DNA from: JAGIBJ01 sp032119795
GTDB lineage: Bacteria; Actinomycetota; Thermoleophilia; Solirubrobacterales; Solirubrobacteraceae
Direction: 5' to 3'
NCBI GenBank assembly: GCA_032119795.1
Contig: JAUMFO010000008.1
Coordinates: 186,001-250,000 of the forward strand
Length of the DNA: 64,000 nt
Made by a program: the position numbers and the translations under genes. The notes beneath the pieces are model-generated. The model was not told where the DNA came from and did not search any database. It saw only the letters and a program-made list of their open reading frames with translations. Shown piece by piece: positions 1 through 9,121 of this stretch (position 1 is the stretch's first letter; every line of letters begins with the position of its first letter).

Positions 1-1332
1 GTGCTGCTCATCGAGGATCGGGGGGTTGCGCCAGGTGGTGCCCTGCACGCCGTAATACTGGCCGTTCTCGCCGTAGTAGAGCGACAGGCGGTACGACGGG
101 GAGCGCTTCTTGGTGCGCGACACGATCTGGTAGGTCCGCACGCCGTCCGTCGACGTGTAGCCGCCTTGCGCGAGCCGGGCGCTCGGGTAATAGACGGGAA
201 GCTTTCCGCCCGCGAGGTCAAACGAGGCCTTCGTGAGCTCAGGCTTGTTCATCTCGTCCGGGACGCGGATGAGGCCCTTCGCCAGGCCGCTCTTCTTGAC
301 GGCCTTCTTCGTCGTCTTCTTGCGGACCGACTCCACCTCGCTGGAGTCCGCGGACGGCCCACGAGCAGCGCGGAGCTGCGTGAACTCGCGGCGCATCGTG
401 CCCAGATTCTTGTCGCTGATCGTGACGTACGTGTCGCTCGGATCCAGGCTGGTGTCGCCGCGGAATTTGATGTTGCGGACGGGCTGTTCGGCGGAGTTGA
501 GCGCGAGCTTCAGCAGGCTGAGGATCGCCGTGGAACTCGTGATGTCGGTCTGGCTGTAGGTCGCGAAGATCCGAATGAGCGTCTTACGGTCGTCGACGAT
601 CTGCGACGCCGCGATCTGCCCCTTGGCCGACCGCAGGAACTCCTGTTGGCGGGCGCCGCGCACGAAGTCGGAGTCCAAATGGCGGTAGCGGACCCAGTCA
701 AGGGAGTCCTCACCGCAGAGCAGCTGGTAGCCGGACTTCACGTCGATCTTGGCGTAGCGATCGCCGCCCTGGCTGTTGTCGTTGAAGTAGGTCCGGTCGA
801 TGTCCTGGTAGAGGCAGCCGAGGCGGTTGACGGCCCGCTGGAAGGCGCCGAAGTTGATGATCACCACGTGGTGGATCGGCACGTCGAGAAGTTTGCGGAC
901 GGAGCGGATCGAGAAGTTCGGGCCGCCGTCGGAGAAGGCCTCGTTGATCTTCGCGGTGCGGAAACCACCGCCCTTGGTCGGGATCTCGGCTTTGGTATCT
1001 CGCGGGATAGACAGGACCGCCGTAGCGCCCTGCTCGGGATCGAGACGCACGAGCATCAACGTGTCGGAGAGGGCGCCCTCCCGGTAGCCGTCGACGGCCT
1101 TTTTGCTGCGCTTGTCGGAACCGATCAGCAGCAACGTCTGCGGTTTGCCGGGCGGAACGTCGTCGAGCGCGCCCTTGGTCTTGGTGTCGAGCGCGGTGCC
1201 GAACTCCTCGATCGTGTCGGACACGCCCTCGAGCTGCAGGAGCGCGGCCGACGCCGACGCGACACCGGCCAAGAGGACGACGACGAAGAGCGCCCCGATG
1301 TACTGGGGCCAATGACGTTTGGTCGGCTGCAC
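1..1332 (-). CDS. LCP (LytR-CpsA-Psr) family cell wall glycopolymer ligase, C-terminus cut by window edge
   Basis: LCP enzymes transfer glycopolymers (teichoic acid, arabinogalactan and similar) from lipid carriers to peptidoglycan on the outer face of the membrane. The GTG start at 1332 opens a frame (VQPTKRHWPQY) that stays open to the window edge, 444 codons. A short cytoplasmic N-terminus is followed by one membrane anchor. Then come LCP signatures: GSDKRS, SDTLMLVRLD, SIPRDT, AKINEAF and the arginine-rich FVRGARQQEFLRSAKGQ. It is clearly paralogous to the next gene over the whole length, including the C-terminal YYGVQGTTW segment. The two lie 56 bp apart in the same direction, so this gene follows its paralogue in the likely transcript. 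Family assignment is firm; the polymer transferred is unknown. Confidence 0.9.
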   Translation of the reverse strand, partial: MQPTKRHWPQYIGALFVVVLLAGVASASAALLQLEGVSDTIEEFGTALDTKTKGALDDVPPGKPQTLLLIGSDKRSKKAVDGYREGALSDTLMLVRLDPEQGATAVLSIPRDTKAEIPTKGGGFRTAKINEAFSDGGPNFSIRSVRKLLDVPIHHVVIINFGAFQRAVNRLGCLYQDIDRTYFNDNSQGGDRYAKIDVKSGYQLLCGEDSLDWVRYRHLDSDFVRGARQQEFLRSAKGQIAASQIVDDRKTLIRIFATYSQTDITSSTAILSLLKLALNSAEQPVRNIKFRGDTSLDPSDTYVTISDKNLGTMRREFTQLRAARGPSADSSEVESVRKKTTKKAVKKSGLAKGLIRVPDEMNKPELTKASFDLAGGKLPVYYPSARLAQGGYTSTDGVRTYQIVSRTKKRSPSYRLSLYYGENGQYYGVQGTTWRNPPILDEQH

Positions 1333-1388
1333 GAAGCGGCGATTCTAGTTCAGTGTCCGGGCGATTCGACCCGCGCCTGCGCGCCGAC

Positions 1389-2888
1389 TCACCCGGGGAC
1401 CTTCGTGAGGCTGGCGGCGATGTCGAGCATCTGGCTGTTCGTGAGGGCGAGCGACAGCGAGTTGCTAACCCAGTAGGCGCCCTGATCGGTCTGCCACGCC
1501 ACGAGCTTGGTGCGGGAGGCCGCCTTGTAGACCTGCAGCGTGCGGCCCCTGCGGGTCACCGACGAGTGCGTTCCGCGCAGGATCGGCGCGTCTTTCCAGG
1601 TCGTCCCTTGCACGCCGTAGTACTGGCCGAAGTACTTGCCTTCGCCGAGCGCGTAGGTGAGCCGGAACGCGGGGTACCCCACCTTGGAGAACCGGCTCTT
1701 CTTGATGGCGTAGGCGCGGGCAGGGTCGCGCGAGGCGTAGCCGCCGACCGCCATACGGACCGACGGGTAGTACACGGGCAGTTTGCCCGCGGCGAGCTTG
1801 AACGACGCGTCGACGAGTTCGGGTTTGGTGGCCTCCGAAGCGACTTCTACGAGGCCGGTGGCGAGCCCCTTCTTCTGCGTCGTGGCCTTCTTCGAGGTCT
1901 TGCCTTCGCTCTTGGCCTTCGTCGACGTCGTCTGGCCCTTGGAGGCTTCGAGGCGCTCGAACTCGCGCTTCATGACGGCGATGTCGGCTGGCCGGACCTC
2001 GAGGTTGGAGGTCCCGGGCTTGTCGTAGGCGCGGAAGCGGACGCTGCGGAAGTCGTGCTTGCCGGACTCGACGGCCAGCTTCATCAGCGTCAGGAGATCG
2101 GTCCCGCTCGTGATGCTCGTGCGCGTGTAGTGGCGGAAGATCTTCACGAGGTCGTTCCCGCTCGAGAGCAACCGCGAGAACGCGACCTGGGCCTTCGCCG
2201 AGCGCAGGAACTCCTGCTGGCGGGCGCCGCGGACGAGGTCGTTGTCGGCGTGCCGGAAACGGACCCAGTCGAGCGTGTCGCCACCGCAGAGCAGCTGGTA
2301 GCCGGACTTCACGTCAATCGTCGCGTAGTTCTCACCGCCGGAGTTGTCGTTGAAGTACGAGCGGTCGATGTCTTGGTGCAAGCAGCCGAGGCGGTTGACG
2401 GATCGCTGGAACGCTTCGAAGTCGATCTCGACGACTTGGTTGATGTCGATCCCGAGCATGCCCTTGACGGTCTTGACCGTCAGCGCCGAGCCGCCAAGGG
2501 TGAACGCCTCGTTGATCTTGCGCGAGCCATAGCCGGGGATCTCGGCCTCGGTGTCACGCGGGATCGACATCACGGCGGCCCCACGTTCGGCGTCGAGGTG
2601 GGCGAGCATCATCGTGTCGGAGTGCGCGCCGAACGCACCGTCGGCCGACTTCTTGCTCCGGCCGTCGGAGCCGACGAGCAGGAGCGTCTGCGGCTTGCCT
2701 GGCTTGACCTTGACCAACTGGTCGGGATCGACCCCGTCCGGAACGTTCCACTCGCCGTCGCCGCTGCAGTCGCCAACGAGCTGGCATAGCGTCCGCACGC
2801 CAGCAAACGCCGTCGCGCCGCCGGTCAAGACGACGATGAGCGCAAGGGCCCCGAGGTAGCGGGGCCAGTATCGGCGAGGAGTCGACAC
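1389..2888 (-). CDS. LCP (LytR-CpsA-Psr) family cell wall glycopolymer ligase
   Basis: 499 residues. The N-terminus (MSTPRRYWPRY) precedes a single hydrophobic anchor at about residues 12-32, placing the catalytic domain outside the membrane. The LCP domain starts near residue 62 with TLLLVGSDGRSKK. It contains SDTMMLAHLD, SIPRDTEAEIPGYGSRKINEAF and DLVRGARQQEFLRSAKAQ, which supply the acidic and arginine residues that bind the pyrophosphate lipid substrate in this family. A Lys/Thr-rich linker and a C-terminal domain shared with the downstream paralogue follow. It is the first gene of a two-gene set and lies downstream of the ATP synthase operon, past a strong hairpin. Which glycopolymer it attaches cannot be told from sequence. 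Confidence 0.92.
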   Translation of the reverse strand: MSTPRRYWPRYLGALALIVVLTGGATAFAGVRTLCQLVGDCSGDGEWNVPDGVDPDQLVKVKPGKPQTLLLVGSDGRSKKSADGAFGAHSDTMMLAHLDAERGAAVMSIPRDTEAEIPGYGSRKINEAFTLGGSALTVKTVKGMLGIDINQVVEIDFEAFQRSVNRLGCLHQDIDRSYFNDNSGGENYATIDVKSGYQLLCGGDTLDWVRFRHADNDLVRGARQQEFLRSAKAQVAFSRLLSSGNDLVKIFRHYTRTSITSGTDLLTLMKLAVESGKHDFRSVRFRAYDKPGTSNLEVRPADIAVMKREFERLEASKGQTTSTKAKSEGKTSKKATTQKKGLATGLVEVASEATKPELVDASFKLAAGKLPVYYPSVRMAVGGYASRDPARAYAIKKSRFSKVGYPAFRLTYALGEGKYFGQYYGVQGTTWKDAPILRGTHSSVTRRGRTLQVYKAASRTKLVAWQTDQGAYWVSNSLSLALTNSQMLDIAASLTKVPG

Positions 2889-2940
2889 GAACGGGCCACC
2901 CTACGAGACCACCCCCGCGAACACCCCCGGTTCGTCCAAC

Positions 2941-3020
2941 CACCACCCCACCGGCCAAACCAACCCGAGCAACGACCAACCACCACCGCACCGCTCAAAC
3001 CAACCTGAGCAATGACGAAC
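2941..3020. repeat. Two-copy 40-bp imperfect tandem repeat
   Basis: Units 2941-2980 and 2981-3020 both begin CACCACC and end in GAC(C/G)AAC. They differ at about 6 of 40 positions. The repeat lies about 50 bp upstream of the second LCP gene. It may be an old duplication of a regulatory site or simply slippage; no function can be assigned. Confidence 0.7.
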
Positions 3021-3197
3021 CGCAAGGACGGCGAGATCGCCGCCGACCAGCCCGAGCCGACCAGGCCAAGGCGCCAGCCGCGGCGCCAGAAGGACGGCAC
3101 CGAGGAGCTAGAAGCGTGCCGAGCGCGATGAGCGCCCCAACCAGCGCCTACGAACGACCAACGGCGGCCCGAAGACCGCCGTCAAAATCACCGAAGC

Positions 3198-3234
3198 AAG
3201 CGCCGGAGGGTCGGGGGACCCGTAGGCGGCGCTT
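3198..3234 (-). terminator. Hairpin downstream of atpC, probable terminator of the atp operon
   Basis: Outer arms AAGCGCCG (3198-3205) and CGGCGCTT (3227-3234) enclose inner arms GGGTC and GACCC with a GGGG loop. On the minus strand the hairpin is followed after about 10 nt by TTTT. One of its arms (GCCGGAGGGTC, 3202-3212) also pairs with GACCCTCCGGC at 3286-3296, so two mutually exclusive folds are possible. Confidence 0.6.
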
Positions 3235-3315
3235 GAGAGCCAGGCCGCAGGCCGCCAGCGACGAGCGAGACCGAAGGGTCCCCTGGACCCTCCGGCTCAA
3301 CCCATCAGTGACTTG

Positions 3316-3738
3316 CTAAGCGGCGCTCTTCGAGCCGACCGCGTCGACGAAGGCGCTGTACCGGCGCACATCGCGCTCGGCGCGCTTTTGCTCTTCGGAG
3401 CCGTCCGCGGCAGCCGCAGCGGCAGCCGTGGCCTGGTCGAGCTTGGCCTGGTAGACGTCGACGTCGACGTCCTTCTCTTCCAGAGCCTCTTCGACGAGCA
3501 CGAGCACGCGCTCGGGGCTGACCTGCACGTAGCCCTCGCCCTGCACGAAGCTCTTCGTCTCGCCACCGGGCAGCGTGACACGCAGCTCGGTGGGTGCGAG
3601 AAGGGCGAGCAGCGGCTGGTGACGGGCGTAGATGCCGATCGAGCCGGTCTCCGTGCGGGACGAGATGAACTCGACCTCGCCGGAGAACACGAGACCCTCA
3701 GGCGTGAGGATCTCCAGGGTGTAGGGCGTGTGGGCCAT
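3316..3738 (-). CDS. atpC: F1Fo ATP synthase epsilon subunit
   Basis: 140 residues. The N-terminal beta-sandwich begins YTLEILTPEGLVFSGEVEFIS and has the conserved GSIGIYARHQPLLALL stretch. The C-terminal helical part is Ala-rich (DQATAAAAAAADGSEE). The epsilon subunit is part of the central rotor stalk with gamma and can inhibit ATP hydrolysis. It is the last gene of the operon. Its ATG overlaps the atpD stop codon by one base (TAATG), indicating translational coupling. Length and order fit bacterial epsilon subunits. Confidence 0.97.
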   Translation of the reverse strand: MAHTPYTLEILTPEGLVFSGEVEFISSRTETGSIGIYARHQPLLALLAPTELRVTLPGGETKSFVQGEGYVQVSPERVLVLVEEALEEKDVDVDVYQAKLDQATAAAAAAADGSEEQKRAERDVRRYSAFVDAVGSKSAA

Positions 3739-5141
3739 TACTGCTTGTTCGCCGCCTCGATGACCTGCTCGATGGAGCCCTTCAGGAAGAAGGCGGACTC
3801 CGGCAGGTCGTCGTGCTTGCCCTCGATGAGCTCCTTGAAGGAGCGGACGGTCTCGGCGATCGGCACGTACTCACCGGGAGTACCGGTGAAGATCTCGGCG
3901 ACCGAGAACGGCTGCGAGAGGAAGCGCTCGACCTTGCGGGCACGCTGGACGAGGATGCGGTCCTCCTCCGAGAGCTCGTCGATGCCGAGGATGGCGATGA
4001 TGTCCTGGAGCTCCTTGTAGCGCTGCAGGATCTCCTTGACGCGCTGCGCGACCTCGTAGTGCTCCTGGCCGACGATCTCCGGCTTGAGGATCGTCGAGGT
4101 GGAGTCGAGCGGGTCGACGGCCGGGTAGATGCCCTTCTCCGAGATGGAGCGCGAGAGCACCGTCTGGGCGCCGAGGTGGGCGAACACCGAGGCCGGAGCC
4201 GGGTCGGTGAGGTCGTCGGCCGGCACGTAGATGGCCTGCACCGAGGTGACCGAGCCCTGGCGGGTCGAGGTGATCCGCTCCTGGAGCTGCCCCATCTCGG
4301 ACTCGAGCGTCGGCTGGTAGCCCACCTGAGACGGCATGCGGCCCAGCAGTGCGGACACCTCGGAGCCGGCCTGCACGAACCGGAAGATGTTGTCGACGAA
4401 CAGGAGCACGTCCTGGCCGCCTTCTTCACGGAAGTACTCGGCCATGGTCAGACCCGTCAGAGCAACGCGCATGCGGGCTCCGGGCGGCTCGTTCATCTGG
4501 CCGAACACGAGCATCGTCTTGTCGATGACGCCCGATTCCTTCATCTCGAGGTAAAGGTCGGTGCCCTCACGGGAGCGCTCGCCCACGCCGCAGAACGCGG
4601 AGAGGCCGCCATGCTCGGTCGCGAGGTTGTTGATGAGCTCCTGGATGAGCACGGTCTTGCCCACGCCGGCGCCGCCGAATAGGCCGACCTTGCCGCCCTT
4701 GGAGTAGGGAGCGAGGAGGTCGATGACCTTGATGCCCGTCTCGAACATCTCCGTGGTCGGCGTCAGGTCTTCGACCTTCGGCGCCGGGCGGTGGATGCCC
4801 CAGCGTGCCTCGCCGACGACCTGCTCGCCACCGTCGATGGTCTCGCCAAGGACGTTGAAGATGCGGCCGAGCGTGGCCTTGCCGACGGGAACCGTGATCG
4901 GCTCACCGAGGTCGCGGACTTCGACACCACGGGCCAGGCCGTCGGTCGAGTCCATGGCGACGGTGCGCACGCGGTTGTCTCCGAGGTGCTGCTGCACCTC
5001 GAGCACGAGACGGCCTTCGCCGAGGGTGACCTCGAGCGCGTTGTTGATCTCGGGGAGCTTGTCCGGGAAGACAGCCTCGACGACCACGCCCTGGATCTGC
5101 TCGATCCGCCCGATGTTCTTGGTAGCGGTTGAAGCTTCCAT
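3738..5141 (-). CDS. atpD: F1Fo ATP synthase beta subunit (catalytic)
   Basis: 467 residues, the usual beta length. The Walker A motif GGAGVGKT is at 156-163. LLFVDNIFRF provides Walker B, and the C-terminal DELSEED loop is intact (IDELSEEDRILVQRARK). It catalyses ATP synthesis from ADP and phosphate in the alpha3beta3 hexamer on the cytoplasmic side. It lies between atpG and atpC, 25 bp after atpG and overlapping atpC by one base. Nothing unusual is visible. Confidence 0.99.
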   Translation of the reverse strand: MEASTATKNIGRIEQIQGVVVEAVFPDKLPEINNALEVTLGEGRLVLEVQQHLGDNRVRTVAMDSTDGLARGVEVRDLGEPITVPVGKATLGRIFNVLGETIDGGEQVVGEARWGIHRPAPKVEDLTPTTEMFETGIKVIDLLAPYSKGGKVGLFGGAGVGKTVLIQELINNLATEHGGLSAFCGVGERSREGTDLYLEMKESGVIDKTMLVFGQMNEPPGARMRVALTGLTMAEYFREEGGQDVLLFVDNIFRFVQAGSEVSALLGRMPSQVGYQPTLESEMGQLQERITSTRQGSVTSVQAIYVPADDLTDPAPASVFAHLGAQTVLSRSISEKGIYPAVDPLDSTSTILKPEIVGQEHYEVAQRVKEILQRYKELQDIIAILGIDELSEEDRILVQRARKVERFLSQPFSVAEIFTGTPGEYVPIAETVRSFKELIEGKHDDLPESAFFLKGSIEQVIEAANKQ

Positions 5142-5166
5142 GAGTCCTCTGATTCGTAGTCGTCGC

Positions 5167-6057
5167 CTAGATCGCTTCCGCGCCGGCGACGACCTCCATG
5201 ATCTCTTGGGTGATCTCAGCCTGACGTGCTCGGTTCATCTCGAGCGTCAGGGAAGTGATGAGTTCACCGGCGTTTTCAGATGCGTTGCGCATTGCCGTCA
5301 TGCGCGCGCCGTGTTCGGATGCCGCGGAGTCGAGCAGCGATCGGTAGATCGCGATCTCGACGTAGTCCGGGATAAGGCGCTCCAGGATCTCCTGCGGGCC
5401 CGGCTCGTACTCGACGAGCGCCGAAGCGCCCTTCTCGTCGCCGGACTCCAGCGCCGAAGCGACCGGGTCGTCCTGCAGCGGCAGCAGGGTGGTCTGTGAG
5501 ACCTCCTGCGTCAGCGCAGAGACGAAGTGGTTGAAGAGCACCTCGACCTGATCGACCTTGCGGTCGAGGTAGGCCACCATCAAGGTTTCGGCAACTTCAC
5601 GAGCGTCGGCGTACTTCGGAGCGTCGGAGAAGCCGGTGAAGGCAGCCTCCGGCGTGCGGTTACGGAACGTCATGGCGGAGACGCCACGGCGACCGGCCGC
5701 GTAGATGACGACCTTGCGGCCCTGCTCCTCATGCTCTTTGGCGAGCTTGATCGCGGCACGCACGATCTGTGAGTTGAAGGCGCCTGCCAGGCCACGGTCA
5801 CCCGTGACCAGCAGGATGCCGACCGTGTTGACCTCGTCACGACCCTGCAGCAGCGGGAACGCTTTGCGCTCCGCTGAGGTGGCCGCCGTGGCGGCCTGAC
5901 GGGTCATGTCGCTGATGGCGTCTGCGTAGGGACGCAGGACAGCCACGGCCTCCTCCGCCTTACGGAGACGTGCCGCAGCGACCATCTCCATGGCACGCGT
6001 GATCTTTTTGATGTTGCCGATCGACGCGATGCGCTGCTTTACGTCGCGCTGGCTCAC
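5167..6057 (-). CDS. atpG: F1Fo ATP synthase gamma subunit
   Basis: 296 residues. The N-terminal helix MSQRDVKQRIASIGNIKKITRAMEMVAAARLRKAE and C-terminal helix (ASENAGELITSLTLEMNRARQAEITQEIMEVVAGA) are characteristic of the rotor shaft that turns inside the alpha3beta3 ring. The start overlaps the atpA stop by 4 bp (ATGA). Its position after atpA and before atpD is canonical. Confidence 0.98.
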   Translation of the reverse strand: MSQRDVKQRIASIGNIKKITRAMEMVAAARLRKAEEAVAVLRPYADAISDMTRQAATAATSAERKAFPLLQGRDEVNTVGILLVTGDRGLAGAFNSQIVRAAIKLAKEHEEQGRKVVIYAAGRRGVSAMTFRNRTPEAAFTGFSDAPKYADAREVAETLMVAYLDRKVDQVEVLFNHFVSALTQEVSQTTLLPLQDDPVASALESGDEKGASALVEYEPGPQEILERLIPDYVEIAIYRSLLDSAASEHGARMTAMRNASENAGELITSLTLEMNRARQAEITQEIMEVVAGAEAI

Positions 6058-7655
6058 GCCGTGGTCGCCTCCTGAGCGGCGGCACCGGCGGCGACGACCT
6101 GCGTCGAATCGCCGCCGTCCTCGATCGGATCGCCGTGCTCGTCGAATGCGTAGCCGAAGTCATCGGCGTAGTCCGCGATCAGCTTCTCGAGCGTCTCGAC
6201 GGTCGAGTCCGACCAGTCGCCGCCGTTGATCTGCTCCAGCAGGCCCGGGTTCTGGGCGCGCAGGCTGCTCACGAGACCGCTGTGGAAAGCCTCGACCTGC
6301 GAGACCTCGATGCGGTCGACGTAGCCGTTGGTGGCCGCGAAGATCTGTGCGGTCTGCTCAGCGACGGGGAGCGGCGAGCGCTCGCCCTGGTTGAGCGTCT
6401 TGACCAGGCGCTCACCACGAGCCAGCGTGCGGCGCGTGTCGGCGTCGAGGTCTGAACCGAACTGCGAGAAGGCCTCGAGGTCACGGAACTGCGACAGCTC
6501 GCCCTTGATGCGACCGGCGACCTTCTTGATCGGCTTGATCTGCGCAGCCGAACCAACGCGAGACACCGAGATGCCGACGTTGATGGCCGGGCGGACGCCC
6601 GAGTTGAAGAGCTTGGGCTCGAGGAAGATCTGACCATCGGTGATGGAGATGACGTTCGTCGGGATGTAGGCCGACACGTCGCCTGCCTGCGTCTCAATGA
6701 TCGGCAGCGCCGTCATCGAGCCGCCACCGAGGGCATCGCTCAGCTTCACTGCGCGCTCAAGAAGGCGCGAGTGCAGGTAGAAGACGTCGCCCGGGTAGGC
6801 CTCGCGGCCCGGCGGGCGGCGCAGCAGCAGAGACATCTGGCGGTACGCGAATGCGTGACGCGTGAGGTCGTCGTAGACGCAGAGCGTGTGGCCGCCCTTG
6901 TAGACGAAGTACTCAGCGAAGGCCGCGCCCGCGTACGGAGCGATGTACTTGATCGGAGCGGCTTCTTCGGCGCCGGCGGCGACGATGATCGTGTTGGACA
7001 GCGCGCCAGCCTCTTCAAGCTGCTGCGCGATGTTCACCACGGTCGCCATGCGCTGACCGATCGCCACGTAGACGGAGATGACTCCCGCGTCCTTGTTGTT
7101 GATGATCGTGTCGATCGCAACCGAGGTCTTGCCGGTCTGGCGGTCGCCAATGATCAGCTCACGCTGGCCGCGGCCGATCGGGATCATGGCGTCGATCGCC
7201 TTGATGCCGGTCTGGAGGGGCTCCTCCACCGGCTGGCGCTCGATGATGCCGGGGGCCTTGAACTCGATCGGGCGACGCTCGGTCGAGACGATCTCGCCCT
7301 TGCCGTCGATCGGGTTGCCGAGCGGGTCGACGATGCGGCCGAGGAAGCCCTCACCAACGGGGATGTCGAGGAGCTTGCCGGTCCGCTTGACCGTGTCGCC
7401 CTCAACGATCTTCTGCCAGTCGCCGAAGAGCACGGCGCCGACGTTGTCGGACTCGAGGTTGAGGGCCAGGGCGGTGACGCCGTGGGGAAGCTCAAGAAGC
7501 TCGAAGGAAAGGCAGTTCTCGACGCCGTGGATACGGGCGATGCCGTCGGCCACGGACAGGACGGTGCCGACCTCGGTCAGCTCTGCCGACCCGGCGTCGA
7601 GCCCTTCGATACGGCTTCTGAGGATCGAGGTGATCTCGTCAGGCTTGATCTGCAT
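6054..7655 (-). CDS. atpA: F1Fo ATP synthase alpha subunit
   Basis: 533 residues. Walker A GDRQTGKT lies at 170-177, and the alpha signature PAINVGISVSRVGSAAQ is present. The alpha subunit forms the non-catalytic nucleotide sites of the F1 hexamer. The protein carries a somewhat extended acidic/Ala-rich C-terminus (about the last 35 residues) of the kind seen in actinobacterial alphas. It overlaps atpG by 4 bp and follows atpH at 30 bp. Confidence 0.99.
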   Translation of the reverse strand: MQIKPDEITSILRSRIEGLDAGSAELTEVGTVLSVADGIARIHGVENCLSFELLELPHGVTALALNLESDNVGAVLFGDWQKIVEGDTVKRTGKLLDIPVGEGFLGRIVDPLGNPIDGKGEIVSTERRPIEFKAPGIIERQPVEEPLQTGIKAIDAMIPIGRGQRELIIGDRQTGKTSVAIDTIINNKDAGVISVYVAIGQRMATVVNIAQQLEEAGALSNTIIVAAGAEEAAPIKYIAPYAGAAFAEYFVYKGGHTLCVYDDLTRHAFAYRQMSLLLRRPPGREAYPGDVFYLHSRLLERAVKLSDALGGGSMTALPIIETQAGDVSAYIPTNVISITDGQIFLEPKLFNSGVRPAINVGISVSRVGSAAQIKPIKKVAGRIKGELSQFRDLEAFSQFGSDLDADTRRTLARGERLVKTLNQGERSPLPVAEQTAQIFAATNGYVDRIEVSQVEAFHSGLVSSLRAQNPGLLEQINGGDWSDSTVETLEKLIADYADDFGYAFDEHGDPIEDGGDSTQVVAAGAAAQEATTA

Positions 7656-7685
7656 GATCGGGAGAAGTCTCCTGTTTACAGCTGG

Positions 7686-8219
7686 CTACGCGCCGGTGGC
7701 GACCTGGCGACGCAGGCGCTCCAGCCGAGTACGGATAGAAGCATCGAGAATCTGGTTCCCGACGCGAAGAACGAGGCCACCGATGATCTCGGGATCGACC
7801 ACGGCATTCAGGCGGATCTTGCGACCCGTCTGCGTGCCGATGCGAGCGCCGAGCGACTCAGTGGTGGCGGGGTCGAGCGCGATCGCCGAGGTGATCTCCA
7901 CGGGGAGCAGGCCCTCGTGGTCCTCGGTGATGCGATCGAAAATGGTGCGCATGCGCAGCACCGCAGGCATGCGGTGCTTCTCGATCAACAGCTCGAGGAA
8001 GTTCTGCAGGGTCCCGTCGATACCGGTGACGGCCTTGTGTAGCCCCTCGGTCTTCTCCTTGGTGGAGAAGTACGGGGAGAAGAAGAACACCTGAAGCTCG
8101 TGATTACCCGCGAGCACATCGGCGAACTGCCCGAGCTGCTCGCGAATGACCGCGATGTTGTCCTGCTTCTGCGCGACCTCGTAGAGCGAGCGCGCGTAAA
8201 CCTCGGCAAGCGCTTCCAC
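7686..8219 (-). CDS. atpH: F1Fo ATP synthase delta subunit
   Basis: 177 residues. The OSCP/delta family N-terminal helical domain (EVYARSLYEVAQKQDNIAVIREQLGQF) is followed by a C-terminal region with LRVGNQILDASIRTRLERLRRQV, the typical delta ending. It connects the peripheral stalk (b subunit) to the top of F1. It begins 2 bp after the atpF stop and ends 30 bp before atpA. Length is standard, so delta is not fused to b here, unlike in mycobacteria. Confidence 0.97.
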   Translation of the reverse strand: MEALAEVYARSLYEVAQKQDNIAVIREQLGQFADVLAGNHELQVFFFSPYFSTKEKTEGLHKAVTGIDGTLQNFLELLIEKHRMPAVLRMRTIFDRITEDHEGLLPVEITSAIALDPATTESLGARIGTQTGRKIRLNAVVDPEIIGGLVLRVGNQILDASIRTRLERLRRQVATGA

Positions 8220-8221
8220 GG

Positions 8222-8797
8222 TTAGCCCGCCCGCTCGCCGAGGGTCGAGAAGTCCAGCTCAGCAAGTGCTTCGTCAACGAGGCGCTGCTGATCGTCACCG
8301 GTGAGGGTGCGCTTGGTGATCTTCTCGGTGGCCGTGACGGTGAGGTCTGCGACCTCGCGGCGAAGGTCGCCGATCGCCTTCTGCGTGGCCTGATCGATGT
8401 CGCGCTTGGCGGCTTCGAGCTGGTTTTCGCGCTCCTCCTTGGCCCTGGCCAGGGAGGCGGCCGACTCAGCGTCGCTGTTGAGCTTCGCTTTCGACACGAT
8501 CTCGTCGGCCTGCACGCGCGCCTCTTTGAGGCGTGCGCGGTAGTCGGCGAGGATCTGGTCGGCTTCGGCCTTCGTGGCGTCAGCGTGGTCGATCGCTTCT
8601 TCGATCGCACGCTGGCGCACGTCGAGGGCTTGCGCGATCTGCGGGAAGGCGTACTTACGCAGGATCAGCAGCGTGATGCCGAACGCGATGAGCGTCCAGA
8701 TCATCAGACCGAGGCCTGGCGTGACGAGGAAGCTCCCGCCCTCTTCTACGGCGCCCTCGGTCGAAGCCAAGGGTGCGATGAGCGTTGCGATCGCCAT
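8222..8797 (-). CDS. atpF: F1Fo ATP synthase b subunit
   Basis: 191 residues. A short periplasmic N-terminus is followed by one membrane helix at about 25-47 (PGLGLMIWTLIAFGITLLIL). A long charged coiled coil follows (LDVRQRAIEEAIDHADATKAEADQILADYRARLKEAR and onward), which makes the peripheral stalk dimer. The start lies 4 bp downstream of atpE and the stop 2 bp before atpH. Only one b-type gene is present in the operon. Confidence 0.98.
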   Translation of the reverse strand: MAIATLIAPLASTEGAVEEGGSFLVTPGLGLMIWTLIAFGITLLILRKYAFPQIAQALDVRQRAIEEAIDHADATKAEADQILADYRARLKEARVQADEIVSKAKLNSDAESAASLARAKEERENQLEAAKRDIDQATQKAIGDLRREVADLTVTATEKITKRTLTGDDQQRLVDEALAELDFSTLGERAG

Positions 8798-8801
8798 AGG
8801 C

Positions 8802-9095
8802 CTAGAGGAAGAAGGCGATGAGGCCGAAGATGAAGGCGTAGAACACGATCGCCTCGGTGAGGGCGAAGCCCAGCCACTGAATTGAGGTGATCTCGTCCTT
8901 CATCTCGGGCTGGCGAGTCACGGACTCGATGACCTTGCCGAAGATGAAGCCGACGCCGATGCCAGGGCCGATGGTGCCGAGGCCGGCGCCGATGCCGAGT
9001 GCGATGGCCTTGCCGGCGGTCTCGCCGTAGGCCTGTGCGACCTCGACGGAGACCTCAGCCTGCGCGACGAGGGAAGTGATGGAGTTCAGATCCAC
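8802..9095 (-). CDS. atpE: F1Fo ATP synthase c subunit
   Basis: 97 residues and two membrane helices. Helix 1 has the glycine repeat needed for ring packing (GIGAGLGTIGPGIGVGF). Helix 2 has the ion-carrying carboxylate Glu81 in GFALTEAIVFYAF. No helix-1 Gln plus Glu-Thr pair typical of sodium-binding rings is obvious, so proton coupling is likely. The polar N-terminus (about 28 residues before helix 1) is longer than in many c subunits. It sits between atpB and atpF. Confidence 0.98.
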   Translation of the reverse strand: MDLNSITSLVAQAEVSVEVAQAYGETAGKAIALGIGAGLGTIGPGIGVGFIFGKVIESVTRQPEMKDEITSIQWLGFALTEAIVFYAFIFGLIAFFL

Positions 9096-9121
9096 GGGGT
9101 AGCTCCTAGTGCCTGAGAGGG

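Larger units (their letters stand above)
2889..3315. other. 427-bp intergenic region between atpC and LCP genes
   Basis: No credible gene. It contains a 40-bp imperfect tandem duplication next to the LCP start and, near atpC, nested inverted repeats listed separately. The promoter of the LCP pair should lie here, but I see no clear -35/-10 pair. Confidence 0.6.

Noticed and set aside
1..1476. Long plus-strand open frame over the first LCP gene
   Set aside because: It is antisense to a clearly recognisable LCP protein and has no family features; GC-rich DNA gives long shadow frames.
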